64,000 bases of DNA. It comes from Exiguobacterium qingdaonense (GTDB lineage: Bacteria; Bacillota; Bacilli; Exiguobacteriales; Exiguobacteriaceae). Under the pieces are notes generated by a model that had not been told where the DNA came from, did no database searches, and worked only from the letters and a program-made list of their open reading frames with translations. This document shows, piece by piece, positions 1 through 8,862 of the stretch. Within the stretch, counting starts at the first letter, position 1. Every line of letters starts with the position of its first letter. The translations under genes and the position numbers were made by a program. The stretch lies in the NCBI RefSeq assembly GCF_018617855.1, contig NZ_JACSKY010000001.1:1-64000 (forward strand). Reading direction: 5' to 3'.

Positions 1-408
1 AAGTCACACCGTCGCGACATCACCCGACACATCGACGAACCCTACCGCGAAGCGGTGAACGCGAACCGCCTCTCGGCTTCCGGACAATATCTCTATCGGC
101 TCCGCCCACAGACGGTCGAGCGCTCGTTCGCCGACGGGAAGGAGCTCCACGGGCTCCGTTTCACCTTCTACAGGGGGATCAAGAAGGTCCAGCGCGCCAA
201 TCTGGTGGCAGCCACCGCACAAAACATGAAGAAGCTGGCCAATCTGTTGGCCAGAAAAGACCGTCTACATAGCATTTCTTCAATTTTATGGGGGCAGAAC
301 GCCTCAAGAAACCGAGAACCACAAAAAAGGACGAACCAGGTCGCAAGAGGCGACCTGGTTCGTCAACAAGCTGAAAACTCGGTCCCCTCAAAGGGACCGA
401 GTTTTTAA
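1..408 (+). CDS. IS1182-family transposase, C-terminal part (5' end outside window)
   Basis: The reading frame is open from base 1 and ends at TAA 406-408. The product has the C-terminal block of IS1182-type DDE transposases: a QTVERSFADGKELHGLRF stretch followed by NLVAATAQNMKKLANLL. The final acidic catalytic residue of this family normally lies in the VERSFADGKE region. The frame runs through a perfect 15-bp hairpin (330-364) and past the inferred element end near 372, so its stop codon lies in flanking DNA. A degenerate relative lies at 11000-11182 on the other strand. The family is clear; whether the element is active cannot be judged because most of the gene is outside the window. Confidence 0.85.
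   Translation, partial: KSHRRDITRHIDEPYREAVNANRLSASGQYLYRLRPQTVERSFADGKELHGLRFTFYRGIKKVQRANLVAATAQNMKKLANLLARKDRLHSISSILWGQNASRNREPQKRTNQVARGDLVRQQAENSVPSKGPSF
330..364. repeat. Subterminal hairpin of the IS1182-type element
   Basis: GACGAACCAGGTCGC (330-344) pairs perfectly with 350-364 around a five-base AAGAG loop. A diverged version of the same hairpin occurs in the remnant at 11019-11052, followed there by a T-run. It is therefore part of the element end and probably stops transcription leaving it. Confidence 0.7.
362..372. repeat. Inferred right terminal repeat of the IS1182-type element
   Basis: GTCAACAAGCT at 362-372 reads AGCTTGTTGAC inward from outside. The same 11 bases, in inverse role, bound the far end of the deleted copy at 11472-11482. 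This places the element end at about 372, directly beside the putP terminator. Confidence 0.55.
374..406 (-). terminator. Intrinsic terminator of putP
   Basis: AAAACTCGGTCCC (374-386) pairs perfectly with 393-405. Read on the minus strand it follows the putP stop codon and ends in a T-run. The IS end abuts this hairpin. Confidence 0.75.
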
Positions 409-416
409 GTGTATCG

Positions 417-1898
417 TTACTCTTTTTTCGCAGCCGCCAATTCAGCTTCCATTTCACCGAATTCACGATTGATGCGTTTTTGTTCTTTTTGGCTCGTAAA
501 GTTACTGACGAGTACAATCGCCAACATACTCAAGAAGAACCCAGGAACCATTTCATATAGGACGGTTGAGAGCCCAGTTACGATCCATAGGATGACCGTT
601 AGTGCACCGACGAGAATACCGGCGAGAGCACCTTGGCGAGTCATCTTGTTCCAATATAGCGACAAAAGAATCGCAGGTCCGAATGCAGAACCGAATCCTG
701 CCCATGCGTAACCGACAAGCGTCAAGATTGTACTAGATGGACTGAGTGACATGAGTGTCGCCACAAATCCTACGAGTAATACTCCGACGCGTCCAGCGCG
801 AACCATCGTTTTTTCACTTGCCTCTTTGTTGAAGAACTTACGATAGAAGTCTTCTGTCAAAGCGGACGACGTGACGAGTAACTGAGAAGATACGGTAGAC
901 ATGACGGCCGCAAGAATTGCTGCCAATAAGAACCCAGTAATGAACGGGTGGAACAATACTTCAGAGAACTGGATGAAGACCGTCTCCGGATCTCCAAGCG
1001 GATTGCCTTGACCGCGGAAATATGCGATACCGACAAATCCTGTCATGACAGCACCGATAATCGATACAGTCATCCAGCTCATTCCGATGCGGCGAGCCGT
1101 CTTCAACGATTTTACATCACGGATTGCCATAAAGCGTACGATGATATGCGGCTGACCGAAGTAGCCGAGTCCCCAAGCGAGGAGACCGATAATCCCGAGT
1201 GTCGTTGTTCCTTTGAATAAGTCGAACAAGTCTGCATTGATTGTCGTTGCAGAGTTGACGGCAGTGTCTACTCCACCGATATCAGTCAAAGCGACAAAAG
1301 GTACGAGCACGAGTGCCAAGAACATGATGACACCTTGTGCGAAGTCTGTCCAACTTACTGCAGTGAACCCACCGAAGAGGGTATACAGGATGACGACACT
1401 AATTGTGACGATGACACCTGTCTGATAGTTTAGTCCGAATGAGCTTTCAAACAACTTCCCGCCAGAAACGAGTCCGGCTGACGTATAAAACGTGAAGAAG
1501 ATGATGATGACGGATGCAGATAGGATCCGTAGCCAGTTCGAGTGATCTCGGAACCGATTCTCTAAGAAGTCTGGAATCGTAATCGAGTCGTTCGCCATCT
1601 CTGTGAAGACGCGAAGTCGTGGAGCAACTAACAAGTAGTTCAAGTAAGCTCCGATGACCAATCCAACGGCTAACCAAATTGCTGATAGTCCAGTTGCATA
1701 CATTGCTCCCGGTAGTCCCATTAACATCCAACCACTCATATCCGAAGCTCCGGCTGACATGGCTGTAACGCCTGGCCCCATTTTACGGCCACCTAACATA
1801 TAATCTGATGAATCGGTCGTTCGTTTATAAGCGACGTATCCGATTAGTAGCATCATCACGAGATAAAGCGCGATTGATACCCATTCTTGCCATAGCAT
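417..1898 (-). CDS. putP: Sodium/proline symporter PutP
   Basis: This is a 493-residue membrane protein of the sodium:solute symporter family that imports proline with sodium. The N-terminal GGRKMGPGVTAMSAGASDMSGWM segment (about residues 36-58) contains Arg38, Asp53 and Ser55, which line up with the substrate and sodium residues Arg40, Asp55 and Ser57 of E. coli PutP. About thirteen hydrophobic helices follow, and the length is normal for the family. ATG at 1898 is preceded by AGGAGG. It is monocistronic, with its own terminator at 374-406. An OpuE-type osmoprotection role is possible and cannot be told apart from nutritional uptake here. Confidence 0.9.
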   Translation of the reverse strand: MLWQEWVSIALYLVMMLLIGYVAYKRTTDSSDYMLGGRKMGPGVTAMSAGASDMSGWMLMGLPGAMYATGLSAIWLAVGLVIGAYLNYLLVAPRLRVFTEMANDSITIPDFLENRFRDHSNWLRILSASVIIIFFTFYTSAGLVSGGKLFESSFGLNYQTGVIVTISVVILYTLFGGFTAVSWTDFAQGVIMFLALVLVPFVALTDIGGVDTAVNSATTINADLFDLFKGTTTLGIIGLLAWGLGYFGQPHIIVRFMAIRDVKSLKTARRIGMSWMTVSIIGAVMTGFVGIAYFRGQGNPLGDPETVFIQFSEVLFHPFITGFLLAAILAAVMSTVSSQLLVTSSALTEDFYRKFFNKEASEKTMVRAGRVGVLLVGFVATLMSLSPSSTILTLVGYAWAGFGSAFGPAILLSLYWNKMTRQGALAGILVGALTVILWIVTGLSTVLYEMVPGFFLSMLAIVLVSNFTSQKEQKRINREFGEMEAELAAAKKE

Positions 1899-2187
1899 TG
1901 AATTACCTCCTATTTAGTTAAGCAATCTATCTTATCAACCCGCCCATGATTGTGTGAAGTCATCACACAGTCGAAAGCAAAAGTTGAAAAGGCGAACTTG
2001 TGGTTTACCTTACAGAACCTTTGAAATGATTGCAAATTGTCATACATTCACAAAAACTAGCGTAAAGCCTATCGCATCAGGGGTTGAGCGACTAAAATCG
2101 ACACGTTAAAGTTTAACTATTCTGAATATTTGAAATGTGGAGGACTTCTTCGTGTAACATATTTGTAATATTAAAGCGCTACTTTTC
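1899..2187. promoter_or_regulatory. putP upstream region with an inverted repeat
   Basis: No gene is visible in this gap. A perfect TGTGTGA/TCACACA inverted repeat with a five-base loop lies at 1951-1969, about 55 bases before the putP start. On the minus strand TTCACA, 18 bases, then TAAGAT could be a promoter that this repeat overlaps. The repeat may be a repressor or activator site; the cognate protein is unknown. Confidence 0.35.
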
Positions 2188-2226
2188 AGAAAAAAATGAA
2201 AAAGAGCGTCATGTGCACGCTCTTGT
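2188..2226 (-). terminator. Terminator of the D,D-carboxypeptidase gene
   Basis: AAGAGCGT (2202-2209) pairs with ACGCTCTT (2217-2224). On the minus strand the stem is followed by a T-rich run, just after the stop codon at 2234. Confidence 0.75.
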
Positions 2227-2233
2227 CCCATAG

Positions 2234-3241
2234 TTATTGAAACATGATTTCTTCGACGAGACGCATTGTCGGGAACGTCTGTCCAGACTTTGCTTGCATC
2301 GTGACGAGAATATATGTATCACCTTCATGTTGCATGATGAACACCATCGTATAACCAGACTCATCCGTATAACCCGTTTTTGTCGCAGTTACATATTGTG
2401 AATAGTGAATACTGCGTTCGTTGACCGATGAACCGAGGTGATACCACCATCGTCTTTTTTCATTTCCATCCAGGTCTTTAAATTCAGCTTTGAACTCATA
2501 TGTCCCTGCGATCTCAACAAGTTCAGGATATGTACTGAACACGTAAGCAATCTTGGCCATATCATTCGCCGTCGTGTAATGATTCGGGTCAGAATATCCA
2601 TGTGCGTTCATGAAATGAGTCTCTGTTAATCCAATCGCCTTTGCACGGTCATTCATCAGTTGAACAAATGCCTCGATCGTACCGCTCGTGTATTCGGCCA
2701 GACTGTTTGCGGCATCGTTACCCGATTCAAGGAGAGTAGCGTATAGAGCTTGTCGTACTGTCAATCGATCCCCGACTGCCAGGTGAGCGATATGACTATC
2801 CCATGGAATATCAAGCGTGGAGTCTTCAATTGTGACAACAGGCATGTCCAGTTCATTTTCAGCTATGGCTTTTTCATAGGCGAGAAGAGAGGTCATCAAT
2901 TTAGTCGTGCTCGCCGGAAAGACACGACTGTTTGCATTTTTGTCGATTAAAACCTGCTCGTTACTTACGTCAACAAAGGTCAATGCGCCTACAGAAATTT
3001 CATCATCCTGTAGAATCATTTCATCATTCGGGCTCCATGTTCCGATTTCAATTTCAGGAAAAGTTGGCCCTTGTTTCATCGGTTCGGCGGTTGGTGTCGC
3101 GATGACGCGTGTCGTCGGTTCTTTCTCCTGCTTAAATCCTACTAATGTCGATATGAGGATAATGATTCCGAGTAGCGCGACGACTGCAATCATTCTTCGC
3201 ATGATGTACGTTCTTCTACGATGTCTTTTTGTACGGGTCAA
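2234..3241 (-). CDS. D-alanyl-D-alanine carboxypeptidase (peptidase S11, DacF/PBP5 type)
   Basis: The product trims the terminal D-alanine from peptidoglycan stem peptides. All three penicillin-binding active-site motifs are present: STTK at residues 111-114 (nucleophile Ser111), SGN at 173-175 and KTG at 288-290. A basic N-terminus followed by one hydrophobic segment (about residues 15-35) should anchor it to the membrane with the enzyme outside. It is 335 residues and lacks the long C-terminal domain of classical PBP5, so it is a compact member. The start is TTG at 3241, eight bases after GGAGG; the next ATG (3202) has no such site. Confidence 0.85.
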   Translation of the reverse strand: MTRTKRHRRRTYIMRRMIAVVALLGIIILISTLVGFKQEKEPTTRVIATPTAEPMKQGPTFPEIEIGTWSPNDEMILQDDEISVGALTFVDVSNEQVLIDKNANSRVFPASTTKLMTSLLAYEKAIAENELDMPVVTIEDSTLDIPWDSHIAHLAVGDRLTVRQALYATLLESGNDAANSLAEYTSGTIEAFVQLMNDRAKAIGLTETHFMNAHGYSDPNHYTTANDMAKIAYVFSTYPELVEIAGTYEFKAEFKDLDGNEKRRWWYHLGSSVNERSIHYSQYVTATKTGYTDESGYTMVFIMQHEGDTYILVTMQAKSGQTFPTMRLVEEIMFQ

Positions 3242-3400
3242 AAAAGTCCCTCCTCTAACTCGTTATTCTATAAACATAATGGAAAAGACTCGATTGTTGC
3301 GCGAATAAAATAAAGAACTAGGTCAATGATTGAATGACGATGAAGCAATCGAGTTTTGGGTATAAAGGTAGAGATGCCACTTTTGAGAGGAGAATGCGCC

Positions 3401-4933
3401 ATGCATCGTTATCCGTTCACAAATTCCATTTGGAGGCAACATGACCGAGGAACGTTACATCCACCGCTTGATACTTCGGAGTCGACTGAAGTCGTCGTCA
3501 TCGGGGCAGGTATCGCTGGGCTTGTTTGTGCTTATGAACTCCAAAAGCGGGGGAAGCAAGTGACGCTCTTGGAGGCATTGGAAATCGGCCATGGAACAAC
3601 AGGTCATACGACGGCCAAATGTTCGGTTCAACATGGGATGATCTATCACAAGCTGATTCGACATTTTAATGAAGAGATTGCACGTCTTTATTATGAGTTC
3701 AATTCAGAGGCGCTCACCTACCTAAAAAGTCAAATAGATGAGGGATTTGACTGTGATTACACGACGGAACATTCCTATTTGTATGCAACGGAACCAAATG
3801 ACGAACTGTCAAAAGAGCTCGACGCTTATCGGAGACTAGAGATTGATGGAGGAGAGGCGACCGATGAAGTACAGAACACGCTTCCATTTCCTATAACGCA
3901 AGCGTTAGTGGTTCGCGACCAGGCCCAGTTTCATCCGGTCAAATATTTACGTGAGCTAGCAGAACGTTTCGTTAAACTAGGGGGGAAAGTATACGAGCGT
4001 ACGAGAGCAACAGACGTGAGCCAAGGGCCTCGTCCCATCGTCACGACATCATCAGGTAGAAGGGTGCAAGCCAATCAGGTCGTAATCACGACACATTATC
4101 CATTCAATGACCTTCGTGGGTTATATGTGTCCAGATTTTTAGTCGAGCGCTCATATATCGTCGCCTGCGAAATGACGAGTGCCTCGTTGAAAGGGATGTA
4201 CTTAAGTGTCGACGAGAAACCTCGTTCATTCCGCTCATATGAAGAAGACGGAAAGGCTTACTTGTTGATCGGTGGCGAGGCACATACGGCTGGTCAAGTG
4301 ACGGACACGCGGAGCCGTTATGATCGGTTGGAAAGCGACGCACAGCATCACTTCGAGGTGAAACGAGCGACGTATCGCTGGTCGTCCCAAGACTTGATCA
4401 CATTGGATCGGATTCCCTATGTAGGTCAGATGTTCAAGCGAGAACCGGACATCTTCGTAGCGACAGGATTTTTAAAATGGGGGATGACGAACGGGATCGG
4501 AGCGGGCATCCTGCTCGCAGATCGATTGACGGGTCGTCCGAACCGTTTTTCTGAGTTGGTGTCGCCACTTCGGAAAACGGTCAAACCTACAGATGTCACT
4601 TCCTTCATCTCGACAAATTTGGATACCGCTGCACAGTTCACGAAAGGAGTCGTCGACCGTGCACTCGAACGAAGAGGCGTTCAAGATTTACAGTTGGATG
4701 AAGGTGGCGTCGTTCAAATCGGAAATCAGACTAAAGGCGTGTACCGAGACTTGGACAACCATTGCCATATTGTCAATCTGACTTGCACCCATCTTGGATG
4801 TACTGTGAAATGGAACAACGCAGAGCGGTCTTGGGACTGTCCATGTCACGGGTCTCGATTTGATGCGAAAGGAGCTGTGTTGGAAGGTCCGGCGACAAAA
4901 CCACTTCCTTATAGCGAGCGAGACGATCTATGA
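3401..4933 (+). CDS. FAD-dependent oxidoreductase with C-terminal Rieske domain (YhfW-like)
   Basis: A 510-residue fusion. Residues 31-40 carry the dinucleotide-binding GAGIAG motif of the DAO/GlpO-type FAD fold. The C-terminus is a Rieske [2Fe-2S] domain with CTHLGC at 462-467 and CPCHGS from 480. Cys462, His464, Cys480 and His483 should bind the cluster and Cys467/Cys482 the usual disulfide. This matches Bacillus YhfW in architecture; the substrate is unknown. ATG 3401 is chosen because AGAGGAG lies just upstream; the longer frame from 3356 lacks a site. No signal peptide is seen, so it is probably cytoplasmic or peripheral. Confidence 0.85.
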   Translation: MHRYPFTNSIWRQHDRGTLHPPLDTSESTEVVVIGAGIAGLVCAYELQKRGKQVTLLEALEIGHGTTGHTTAKCSVQHGMIYHKLIRHFNEEIARLYYEFNSEALTYLKSQIDEGFDCDYTTEHSYLYATEPNDELSKELDAYRRLEIDGGEATDEVQNTLPFPITQALVVRDQAQFHPVKYLRELAERFVKLGGKVYERTRATDVSQGPRPIVTTSSGRRVQANQVVITTHYPFNDLRGLYVSRFLVERSYIVACEMTSASLKGMYLSVDEKPRSFRSYEEDGKAYLLIGGEAHTAGQVTDTRSRYDRLESDAQHHFEVKRATYRWSSQDLITLDRIPYVGQMFKREPDIFVATGFLKWGMTNGIGAGILLADRLTGRPNRFSELVSPLRKTVKPTDVTSFISTNLDTAAQFTKGVVDRALERRGVQDLQLDEGGVVQIGNQTKGVYRDLDNHCHIVNLTCTHLGCTVKWNNAERSWDCPCHGSRFDAKGAVLEGPATKPLPYSERDDL

Positions 4934-5006
4934 GCTGGTGCAGGCGAAGCTGCATGGCTATAATAAGGTTGAAAGAGAAAAAGAATCATATAGGGGTGAA
5001 TGACAG

Positions 5007-6479
5007 ATGGAAGTAAAAAACGAATGGCGTGAGCATTTCAAACAACTTCGCGCCTTTGATGAGGCAATTTCTCTCTTGTATTGGGATATGCGCACTCAAA
5101 TGCCGGAGCAGTCTGCACCGTTACGGGCAGAGACAATCGGATATTTATCGACCGAAGCGTTCAAGCGACAAACGAGCGAATCGTTTGCGTCACTACTTGA
5201 GCGACTGTCAGACGAGGAGGGGTTGTCTAGTGTCGAAATGCGCTCGCTTGAAGTCGCTAAAACGCAATATGAACGGAATGCCAAAATTCCTCACGATGAG
5301 TACCAAGCTTATGTGACGCTCGTATCTGAAGCAGAGACAGCGTGGGAGAAAGCGAAAAATCAGAATGATTGGGATATGTTTGCTCCATATTTAAAGAAAA
5401 TCATTGAGTTCCAGCAACGGTTCGCAGAATATTTCGGATATGAGAAACATCCATATGATGCCCTTCTTTATGACTTTGAGCCAGGCATGACGGTCGAGCT
5501 ATTGGACAGTTTGTTTGACTCGCTTCGTGAAGCATTAGTCCCGTTGATTCAGCAACTCCCGAAAGAAACGTTCTCGCTGGATTGGTCGATGCCAGCAGAC
5601 GTCCAAGAACAGATTTGTCATGATTGGATGAATGTTGTCGCATACGACCTGTCACGTGGTCGACTTGATGCGACGGTCCACCCATTCGAAATCACGATCA
5701 ATCGCCGTGACGTCCGAATCACGACAAAATATGACGAAGAAGATTTCCGTAATGCCTTATTCGGAACGATGCACGAAGCGGGTCATGCGACGTATGAGCA
5801 ACAGATTGACCCTACTCTCGACGAACTCGGATTAGGTAGCGGTGCATCGATGGGGATTCATGAATCGCAGTCGCTCTTCTTCGAAAACTTCATTGGTCGA
5901 AGCGAGGTCTTTTTACGACGCGTTTACCCGAAACTACAATCGCTCCATCCGGCATATGCCGATATCGATTTCGATACATTTTATAGCGGGGTGAACGAGG
6001 CCAAACCGTCCCTCGTTCGAATCGAGGCGGACGAGCTGACGTATAGTCTCCACATCATCATCCGTTATGAACTCGAAAAGGCGTTGATTCAAGGTACGTT
6101 ATCTGTCGACGAGCTCCCGAGTGCTTGGAATGAACTATATAAGAATTATCTCGGTCTCGACGTGCCTTCACATGCCAAAGGCGTTCTCCAAGATGTCCAT
6201 TGGGCAGGAGGATCGTTCGGTTACTTCCCGAGCTACGCCCTCGGCTTGATTTATGCGGCTCAATTGACGGAAGCGTTAAAGTCGGACCTTCCTCATTTCG
6301 AGACGTTGATTCAAGATGGACACATCGAGCCAATCAAAGCATGGTTACATGAAAACGTCCATCAATATGGAAAACGACTCACGCCGAACGAAATCATTCA
6401 ACAGGTGACAGGTCAAGAAATCTCGGTTCAACCGCTCGTCCGTTATTTGACGGAAAAATATCAGGCCGTCTCCAAATGA
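5007..6479 (+). CDS. M32-family metallocarboxypeptidase (YpwA-like)
   Basis: A 490-residue zinc carboxypeptidase that releases C-terminal residues from peptides. The HEAGH zinc motif is at residues 256-260, followed by a HESQS segment near residue 285 that supplies the third ligand in this family. The conserved SLVRIEADELTY and GSFGYFPSYALG stretches of M32 enzymes are also present. Length is typical. The start has AGGGGTGA upstream. Its stop overlaps the next start in ATGA, so it is translationally coupled to the phosphodiesterase gene. It lacks a signal peptide and acts in the cytoplasm. Confidence 0.9.
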   Translation: MEVKNEWREHFKQLRAFDEAISLLYWDMRTQMPEQSAPLRAETIGYLSTEAFKRQTSESFASLLERLSDEEGLSSVEMRSLEVAKTQYERNAKIPHDEYQAYVTLVSEAETAWEKAKNQNDWDMFAPYLKKIIEFQQRFAEYFGYEKHPYDALLYDFEPGMTVELLDSLFDSLREALVPLIQQLPKETFSLDWSMPADVQEQICHDWMNVVAYDLSRGRLDATVHPFEITINRRDVRITTKYDEEDFRNALFGTMHEAGHATYEQQIDPTLDELGLGSGASMGIHESQSLFFENFIGRSEVFLRRVYPKLQSLHPAYADIDFDTFYSGVNEAKPSLVRIEADELTYSLHIIIRYELEKALIQGTLSVDELPSAWNELYKNYLGLDVPSHAKGVLQDVHWAGGSFGYFPSYALGLIYAAQLTEALKSDLPHFETLIQDGHIEPIKAWLHENVHQYGKRLTPNEIIQQVTGQEISVQPLVRYLTEKYQAVSK

Positions 6480-7183
6480 AGCGATTCGCACATCGAGGGG
6501 TGATGGCACATCGACCTGAAAACACGATGTCGGCATTCAGGCTAGCGTTAAAGACGGGCGCCGACGGGATTGAAACAGACGTCCACATGACCAAGGACGG
6601 TGAGCTCGTTCTCATCCATGATGAAACGCTAGAGAGAACGACGGACGGAGTTGGACTAGTTTCCTCCTATACATTGAATGAGTTGAGGCAGTTTAACGCA
6701 GGGATACGGCATGGTCTGGATGAGCGGATTCCGACGCTCGTTGAGTTATTCGAACTCGTTCAAAACGAAACGGTACTGTTGAACTTAGAGGTGAAAACTG
6801 ACGTCCTCCGCTATGACGGGATTGAATCTCGTATTCTCGATTGCATTGATTCATCCGGTATTGAGCCGTCCCGTATAATCTTATCGTCTTTTAATCATAG
6901 AACGATTCACCGATTGAAACAGATGCGACCGGAGATCGAGGCGGCCATCTTACTCGCGTATCCTCTATATGATACAGTCGGTTATCTCGACTCGGTCGGA
7001 GCCGATTCCGTTCACCCTCATATCAATCGAATCACGGATGAAGAGATTCGCACGTTACACCGACACGGGGTACCTGTCAGACCATATACGATAAAATCGA
7101 AGGCTCAACTCGAGCGTTGCCTGGCACATCACGTCGATGCCATCTTTGTCAACGATATCGAATGGGCGAGTGAACCCCTTTAG
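6476..7183 (+). CDS. Glycerophosphodiester phosphodiesterase (GDPD family, UgpQ-like)
   Basis: A 235-residue cytoplasmic enzyme expected to split glycerophosphodiesters into glycerol-3-phosphate and an alcohol. The N-terminal AHRGVMAHRPENT motif has the catalytic His6-Arg7 pair; GADGIETDVHMTKDGELVLIHDETLERTT holds the metal-binding acidic residues and the second histidine. The C-terminal VDAIFVNDIEWA strand is typical of the TIM-barrel end. There is no signal peptide, unlike secreted GlpQ. It overlaps the M32 peptidase by four bases, so the pair forms one operon ending at the terminator 7173-7205. Confidence 0.88.
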   Translation: MKRFAHRGVMAHRPENTMSAFRLALKTGADGIETDVHMTKDGELVLIHDETLERTTDGVGLVSSYTLNELRQFNAGIRHGLDERIPTLVELFELVQNETVLLNLEVKTDVLRYDGIESRILDCIDSSGIEPSRIILSSFNHRTIHRLKQMRPEIEAAILLAYPLYDTVGYLDSVGADSVHPHINRITDEEIRTLHRHGVPVRPYTIKSKAQLERCLAHHVDAIFVNDIEWASEPL

Positions 7184-7205
7184 TTGCATATTAAAGGGGT
7201 TTTAC
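7173..7205 (+). terminator. Terminator of the M32/GDPD operon
   Basis: AACCCCTTTA (7173-7182) pairs with TAAAGGGGTT (7192-7201) and is followed by T residues. The stem starts within the last codons of the phosphodiesterase gene. Confidence 0.75.
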
Positions 7206-7334
7206 TTTACCTAGATTGGGAATCAACAGTAATGTAGAGGTTGGGCTTTATTCGTTGGCACATCGGAGCACATTCAGGACATCATGTCCCCTTTACGTCA
7301 CTGTCTTATTGTCTTAAGTTTAAGATGTCACCGA

Positions 7335-7369
7335 GCTACATAGCAATCAGATGTAGCACACCATGTAGC
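7335..7369. promoter_or_regulatory. Three ATGTAGC half-sites upstream of the DUF4397 gene
   Basis: GCTACAT at 7335-7341 and ATGTAGC at 7351-7357 form an inverted pair, and a further ATGTAGC lies at 7363-7369. They sit 60-100 bases before the DUF4397 start in a 226-base gap with no gene. Spacing resembles a multi-site operator; the regulator is unknown. Confidence 0.35.
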
Positions 7370-7431
7370 ATCGCAACACACTTGTTGTACGCAAGTCGTT
7401 GGTTACCGTAGATTAAAGGAGGAAATTTCAC

Positions 7432-8229
7432 ATGAAGAAGTTGATGTCTTTACTTGGTACACTCGCACTGGCTTTCGCTTTCGTATTACCGGTTAGCGCC
7501 GATGGACACGAAAATGCGATGGTCCGTGTGCTACATGCTTCACCTGATGCACCGGCAGTTGACGTGTATGTGGATGGGGAAGTCGCGGTCGAGGGAGCCG
7601 AATTTAAGGATCTTACCGACTATTTGACACTCCCTGCAGGGGATTACAACGTTGAAATCAAGCCAGCAGGTGACGCTGAAACAGTCGTCGTCGCAGCAGA
7701 CCTTTCTATCGAGGCAGGTAAATTCTATACTGCCGCTGCAATCGGTCAACTCGAGAGTATTGAGATTGCTGCAATGGAAGATGATGCAAACTTCGAAGAA
7801 GGTAAGTCGAAAGTCCGTGTCGCTCACTTCGCACCGGACGCTCCAGCAGTTGATGTCGCACCTAAAGGTGGAGACCCACTCTTCTCGAACCTCGAGTTCA
7901 AAGCTGTAAGTGATTACGGCACACTCGATGCTGGTACGTATGACCTTGAAGTCCGTCCAGCAGGAGCGACTGATGTTGTCAAAGCACTTGACGGCGTCGC
8001 ACTTGAAGGTGGAATGAACTATACGGCATTCGCGATCGGACTCCTTGAAGGAGAGCCTGCATTCGAAGTACTTCTTGCGGCTGACGGTGGTGAAATGGCA
8101 ATGGCACCTGAAACAGGAGAAGGTGGCCTTGCCCAAACAGCTTCAATGAACTGGTTGTTCGCAGCAGCAGTAGTTGGTGCGGCAGCAGCTGGATTCTACG
8201 TCTTTCGTCGTCAGAAGCAAGACGCTTAA
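7432..8229 (+). CDS. Surface protein with two DUF4397 domains and a sortase-like C-terminal signal
   Basis: A 265-residue secreted protein. An N-terminal signal peptide (about residues 1-23, cleaved near VSA) is followed by two tandem DUF4397 repeats. Each begins with an RVLHASPDAPAVDVY or RVAHFAPDAPAVDVA motif (about residues 32 and 128). The C-terminus has APETG, a spacer, a hydrophobic segment and the basic tail FRRQKQDA, which is the layout of a cell-wall sorting signal with Ala in place of the first Leu. The sortase-like gene immediately downstream overlaps it, suggesting enzyme and substrate. DUF4397 has no known enzymatic function. RBS AAAGGAGG precedes the ATG. Confidence 0.85.
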   Translation: MKKLMSLLGTLALAFAFVLPVSADGHENAMVRVLHASPDAPAVDVYVDGEVAVEGAEFKDLTDYLTLPAGDYNVEIKPAGDAETVVVAADLSIEAGKFYTAAAIGQLESIEIAAMEDDANFEEGKSKVRVAHFAPDAPAVDVAPKGGDPLFSNLEFKAVSDYGTLDAGTYDLEVRPAGATDVVKALDGVALEGGMNYTAFAIGLLEGEPAFEVLLAADGGEMAMAPETGEGGLAQTASMNWLFAAAVVGAAAAGFYVFRRQKQDA

Positions 8230-8818
8230 GCTCATCGTTATAGGATCGCTCACATTTCTCATTTGGAGCGCGCATGCACAAGCCCCAGACGAACCGTTCG
8301 TCATGCCGACCGCTGAGTTTGCTGAACCACTCGTTTTAACTTCTGAACAGGTCGACAGGCAATCGTTTCATACGAACAGCTTCATCCCGTCCCGTCTCCT
8401 CATTCCTTCAATCGATGTCGATGCATCCATTGAGGCAGTCGGGAAAGATGACGTAGGACGTATGGATACACCGTCTGATGAAGATCGTGTCGGATGGTAC
8501 CGATACGGGGCAAAGGCAGGGGCGACGGGGAATGTCGTCTTATCGGGTCATCTCGATGATCTGAACGGTCCCGCCATCTTTGCGAATTTGGACCGACTTC
8601 CGATTGGAGAAGTGGTGACGCTCCAACAGAAAGGTCAGGTCGCAACGTATGAGGTAGTCAGCGTGAACCGCTATCGCCTTGAAGAAGTCCCGCTCGCTTC
8701 CATCTTTGCGGCAACTCAAGCAAAACGGATTCAACTGATTACATGCGCGGGGCCATACGATGAAAAACTAGGATATCGTGATCGTCTCGTGGTCACGGCC
8801 CACTTGATCGAAACGTAA
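8177..8818 (+). CDS. Class F-like sortase
   Basis: The product has one N-terminal hydrophobic segment and a sortase fold. The catalytic His is in LSGHLDD (about residue 124), the Cys in LITCAG (about 190) and the Arg in the GYRDR segment that follows. The pattern of SIDVDASIEAVG and TPSDEDRVGWYRYG resembles class F sortases. The frame begins inside the DUF4397 gene in another frame; only TTG 8174 and GTG 8177 give an N-terminus with the membrane segment, and neither has a clear ribosome site, so translation may be coupled. The gene pair is most simply read as a dedicated sortase and its surface substrate. Confidence 0.8.
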   Translation: MRQQLDSTSFVVRSKTLKLIVIGSLTFLIWSAHAQAPDEPFVMPTAEFAEPLVLTSEQVDRQSFHTNSFIPSRLLIPSIDVDASIEAVGKDDVGRMDTPSDEDRVGWYRYGAKAGATGNVVLSGHLDDLNGPAIFANLDRLPIGEVVTLQQKGQVATYEVVSVNRYRLEEVPLASIFAATQAKRIQLITCAGPYDEKLGYRDRLVVTAHLIET

Positions 8819-8820
8819 GC

Positions 8821-8857
8821 AAAAGAGATGTGACCCGAGTCGGTCACATCTCTTTTT
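8821..8857 (+). terminator. Terminator of the DUF4397/sortase operon
   Basis: AAAAGAGATGTGACC (8821-8835) pairs with 8842-8856 and ends in a T-run, directly after the sortase stop codon. Confidence 0.85.
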
Positions 8858-8862
8858 AGTGA

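Noticed and set aside
7540-8136. 198-residue minus-strand frame opposite the DUF4397 gene
   Set aside because: Cysteine-rich, low-complexity translation with no ribosome site; it mirrors the codon bias of the real gene with signal peptide and repeats on the plus strand.
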